Shown piece after piece: positions 17,598 through 18,969 of a stretch of 18,969 bases of DNA; position 1 is the first letter of the stretch, and each line of letters begins with the position of its first letter. Made by a program: the position numbers and the translations under genes. Below the pieces are notes generated by a model. The model saw only the letters and a program-made list of their open reading frames with translations. It did not search any database and had not been told where the DNA came from. This stretch comes from Gammaproteobacteria bacterium (lineage in GTDB: Bacteria; Pseudomonadota; Gammaproteobacteria; Thiohalomonadales; Thiohalomonadaceae): assembly GCA_023228645.1 (NCBI GenBank), contig JALOAT010000064.1:1-18969 (forward strand), in the 5' to 3' direction.

Positions 17598-17841
17598 TAA
17601 GGATTTTGTAGAATATACCACTGATCCAGATTTATGGCCAGATCTTGTTGAGATCAGTGATATTTTAGTACGCTTCCCATTTTATATGAAATGTGATCAG
17701 TTCTCAGATGCGGTGTTATTGGCTGAACAATTTGACCGATATTTTGAAGACCAAGATTTGTTTATGGTGTGCAGACAATATGATAATTTTGTTTTCTTTG
17801 AGTCAGAAGAAGCAAGGGCTATTGCGGCAATAATTAAATAA
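17590..17841 (+). CDS. Distant member of the small paralogue family, 83 aa
   Basis: Ends RQYDNFVFFESEEARAIAAIIK, the strand-helix signature of the 3393-6213 array (xFFxxxxExxxxAxII). The N-terminus is Asp-rich (TTDPDLWPDLVEISDILVRF) with a central helix DAVLLAEQFDRYF. Its location 11 kb away shows the family is not confined to one array. Start at ATG 17590; GTG 17581 is possible. Confidence 0.55.
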   Translation: MNNKDFVEYTTDPDLWPDLVEISDILVRFPFYMKCDQFSDAVLLAEQFDRYFEDQDLFMVCRQYDNFVFFESEEARAIAAIIK

Positions 17842-17847
17842 AAGTAG

Positions 17848-17876
17848 TTGACAGACTATAAATAACATAGTAGATT
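17848..17876 (+). promoter_or_regulatory. Sigma70-type promoter
   Basis: TTGACA (17848-17853), 17-nt spacer that contains TATAAATA, TAGATT (17871-17876). Same arrangement as the promoter at 9848. It would transcribe element copy 5 from near its 5' end and then tRNA-Gly. Confidence 0.65.
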
Positions 17877-17884
17877 ATACAAAT

Positions 17885-17959
17885 AACCAGCAGCGTAAAA
17901 TACGGTTACTTCGTTTATTTGGAAAACACACCGTACTGTATTTGACTTTATCTCTGGTT
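17885..17959 (+). ncRNA. Permuted-tRNA-associated RNA element, copy 5 (minimal, own promoter)
   Basis: P1 AACCAG (17885-17890)/CTGGTT (17954-17959); joint CA; GCGUA 17893-17897; P2 AAATACGG (17898-17905)/CTGTATTT (17936-17943); UACUUCG 17907-17913; 3' joint UUUAUCU. The insert is only 22 nt, without tRNA features. A promoter ends ~9 nt upstream, so this copy is likely made as a primary transcript. Confidence 0.75.
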
Positions 17960-17962
17960 TAT

Positions 17963-18036
17963 GCGGGATTAGCATAGTGGTAATGCAGCAGCCTTCCAAG
18001 CTGAATAGAGGGGTTCGATTCCCCTATCCCGCTCCA
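17963..18036 (+). tRNA. tRNA-Gly(UCC)
   Basis: Acceptor GCGGGAT/ATCCCGC, D-stem GCA/TGC, anticodon stem CAGC/GCTG around CTTCCAA, T73, encoded CCA. Confidence 0.94.
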
Positions 18037-18085
18037 TTAGGACAGTGGCAAGCTGAAAAGCCTAAGTACACGGCGTCTCCTAATT
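18036..18085 (+). ncRNA. Hairpin-closed RNA between tRNA-Gly and the inhibitor-like gene
   Basis: ATTAGGA (18036-18042)/TCCTAAT (18078-18084) closes 35 nt containing GGC/GCC. It uses the last base of the tRNA CCA. It may act as a leader for the gene at 18107. Confidence 0.4.
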
Positions 18086-18106
18086 ACCCTTTTAAGGAAC
18101 TGCATT

Positions 18107-18298
18107 ATGTTTGAGCCATATGCAATTTTAGGACTTTCATTTGAAGAAGCTACTATGCTTGCAAATGAGAATGGATATTCAATTTTAGTTGAAGTTGAAG
18201 ATGGTATGTGGTGCGGAGTCGCGCTGGATTATAATTTAAAACGAATTAAAGTTGAAGTTGAAGATGCACACATTGTTAATGTGAAAGGTTTAGGTTGA
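18107..18298 (+). CDS. I78-type protease-inhibitor-like protein, 63 aa
   Basis: AAGGA before ATG. Pattern GLSFEEATMLANENGYSILV then DG..WCGVALDYNLKRIKVEVED and a final IVNVKGLG. This matches the I78/potato-inhibitor-I-like layout 'l.G....A...a...g..vRv...DG...T.DYr.dRlnv.vd..g.V..v..G', with DYNLKRIKVEVED in the position of DYRPDRLNVEVDE. Known members inhibit serine proteases; the reactive loop would be near WCGVALDY. No signal peptide. Function is by similarity of pattern only. Coupled by TGATG to the next gene. Confidence 0.6.
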   Translation: MFEPYAILGLSFEEATMLANENGYSILVEVEDGMWCGVALDYNLKRIKVEVEDAHIVNVKGLG

Positions 18299-18516
18299 TG
18301 GATTTTGTATCAGCTGGCACAATGACCCACGAACAAGAATCAAATATTGTTGAATATCAGATTGTTGATATTGATTATTGGGAGCAAGATGCTATTTTGT
18401 TCATTGGCGGTCAGCGTTTATATTTTCAATGGGATGCAAAAAATCCACCAACATTGATAGATGCTTTGAACTATTTTAAGAATGAAATAGATTCAAAATA
18501 TGGAATAACAAAATAA
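18298..18516 (+). CDS. Hypothetical protein, 72 aa
   Basis: TGATG overlap with the inhibitor-like gene. MDFVSAGTMTHEQES, strands IVEYQIVDIDYW and AILFIGGQRLYFQWD, and a C-terminal helix PTLIDALNYFKNEID. Acidic, cytoplasmic. No family recognised; may work with its neighbour. Confidence 0.6.
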   Translation: MDFVSAGTMTHEQESNIVEYQIVDIDYWEQDAILFIGGQRLYFQWDAKNPPTLIDALNYFKNEIDSKYGITK

Positions 18517-18522
18517 ATTTAT

Positions 18523-18597
18523 GCGGGTGTAGCTCAGGGGTAGAGCATTTCCTTGCCAAGGAAAATGTCGAGGGTTCGAATCCCTTCTCCCGCTCCA
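18523..18597 (+). tRNA. tRNA-Gly(GCC)
   Basis: Acceptor GCGGGTG/CTCCCGC (one T-T), D-arm GCTC..GAGC, anticodon stem TTTCC/GGAAA around TTGCCAA, T73, encoded CCA. Confidence 0.93.
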
Positions 18598-18608
18598 AAA
18601 AGCCGCAA

Positions 18609-18680
18609 GTAGGTTAGTTGAAATAGACTAGAGTGGCATCCGTCCACACTTAAATATTTAAGTGCAAAGGGGATACCTAC
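18609..18680 (+). ncRNA. Cloverleaf-like non-tRNA RNA
   Basis: GTAGGT (18609-18614)/ACCTAC (18675-18680) closes three hairpins: TAGT/ACTA, GTGG/CCAC and CACTTAAA-TA-TTTAAGTG (perfect 8 bp). It has tRNA-like topology but no T-loop or CCA. It ends 3 nt before tRNA-Thr. Confidence 0.55.
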
Positions 18681-18683
18681 ATT

Positions 18684-18759
18684 GCCTTTATAGCTCAGCT
18701 GGTAGAGCAACTGATTTGTAATCAGTAGGTCCGGGGTTCGAATCCTCGTGGGGGCACCA
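18684..18759 (+). tRNA. tRNA-Thr(UGU)
   Basis: Acceptor GCCTTTA/TGGGGGC (three G-U pairs), D-arm GCTC..GAGC, anticodon stem ACTGA/TCAGT around TTTGTAA, T-loop TTCGAAT, encoded CCA. Confidence 0.9.
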
Positions 18760-18768
18760 AAATAATAT

Positions 18769-18843
18769 GCCGGTGTAGCACAATGGTAGTGCAGCGACCT
18801 TGTAAGTCGAAGGTTGCGGGTTCGAGTCCTTTCTCCGGCACCA
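18769..18843 (+). tRNA. tRNA-Thr(UGU), second copy
   Basis: Acceptor GCCGGTG/CTCCGGC, D-stem G-CAC/GTG-C, anticodon stem CGAC/GTCG around CTTGTAA, T-loop TTCGAGT, encoded CCA. Same anticodon as its neighbour but a different body, so not a recent duplicate. Confidence 0.9.
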
Positions 18844-18862
18844 AATATAGAAAGTAATTAAT

Positions 18863-18969
18863 ATGCAATTGGGTATGATTATTAGTATATTATTTGCATT
18901 TGGTGCAATAATTTCTCTTTTTGCACATCATCATTACAGTAAAAAATTTAAAAAACTCCCAACAGGACC
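18863..18969 (+). CDS. Small membrane protein, 3' end outside window
   Basis: ATG 18863 opens MQLGMIISILFAFGAIISLF, one N-terminal transmembrane helix, followed by AHHHYSKKFKKLPTG, a His- and Lys-rich cytoplasmic stretch. The frame runs off the window. The upstream AGAAAG is a modest ribosome site. Confidence 0.55.
   Translation, partial: MQLGMIISILFAFGAIISLFAHHHYSKKFKKLPTG

Overview
The window looks like an accessory stretch of a large, AT-rich, tailed-phage (jumbo-phage-like) genome. The reasons are: many short same-strand genes overlapping by ATGA/TAATG; about 30 tRNA or tRNA-like genes; three homing-endonuclease-type genes of three different nuclease families, each touching a tRNA; T4-late-like ATAAATA boxes; and auxiliary metabolic genes (CoaD-like, shikimate-kinase-like, LpxH-like phosphoesterase, GT4 glycosyltransferase). 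Host identity cannot be read directly. The envelope-lipid-type enzymes and the TTGACA-17-TAnnnT promoters fit a Gram-negative host using sigma70. No replication or virion structural genes are visible.

Layout. 1-6213: an EDxHD-type endonuclease end, tRNA-Asn and tRNA-Pro, then tightly packed small genes (zinc-finger-like, P-loop, LysM), ending in a tandem array of 55-92-residue paralogues that share a C-terminal strand-helix motif, with a CoaD-like gene embedded. 6214-9768: a sigma70 promoter, HNH endonuclease, tRNA-Val and terminator, then a kinase / phosphoesterase / glycosyltransferase operon and a convergent truncated protein-kinase-like gene. 9848-10093: a stand-alone 34-residue gene with its own promoter and terminator. 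10105-13885: a dense tRNA array interleaved with compact structured RNAs. 13934-14980: two late-type genes, the second a probable ADP-ribosyltransferase. 15029-18843: more tRNAs and structured RNAs mixed with a GIY-YIG gene, a membrane protein and small proteins, one resembling an I78-type protease inhibitor.

Main discovery candidate. Five copies of an undescribed (to my knowledge) RNA element lie among the tRNAs, at 11775-11861, 11869-12012, 13532-13664, 13744-13885 and 17885-17959. Each has an outer helix P1 (6-9 bp, different sequence in each copy but complementary), a conserved internal loop (YA-GCGUA on the 5' side, UUUAUCU on the 3' side), an 8-bp inner helix P2 (also covarying), and a conserved UACUUCG directly after the 5' strand of P2. 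In two copies the insert is a complete circularly permuted tRNA: the 3' part comes first, CCA or acceptor end and all, then a 4-10 nt spacer, then the 5' part. Rejoining gives a standard tRNA-Asn(GUU) and tRNA-Cys(GCA), both cut at the same place at the base of the anticodon stem. A third copy holds a D-armless remnant of a permuted tRNA; two copies hold only short inserts. Read in normal order, P1, the internal loop and P2 form an intron-like domain on the anticodon stem. This suggests a small self-processing or ligase-dependent system for making tRNAs from permuted genes.

Other themes. Spacers between tRNAs are often closed, multi-helix RNAs that abut the tRNA ends. Genes behind TTC[C/A]ATAAATA boxes share an M-[KR]-x-x-E-[FI] start with an (L/I)xE site, like T4 capsid-targeting peptides, so the kinase-like and ADP-ribosyltransferase proteins may be packaged and injected.
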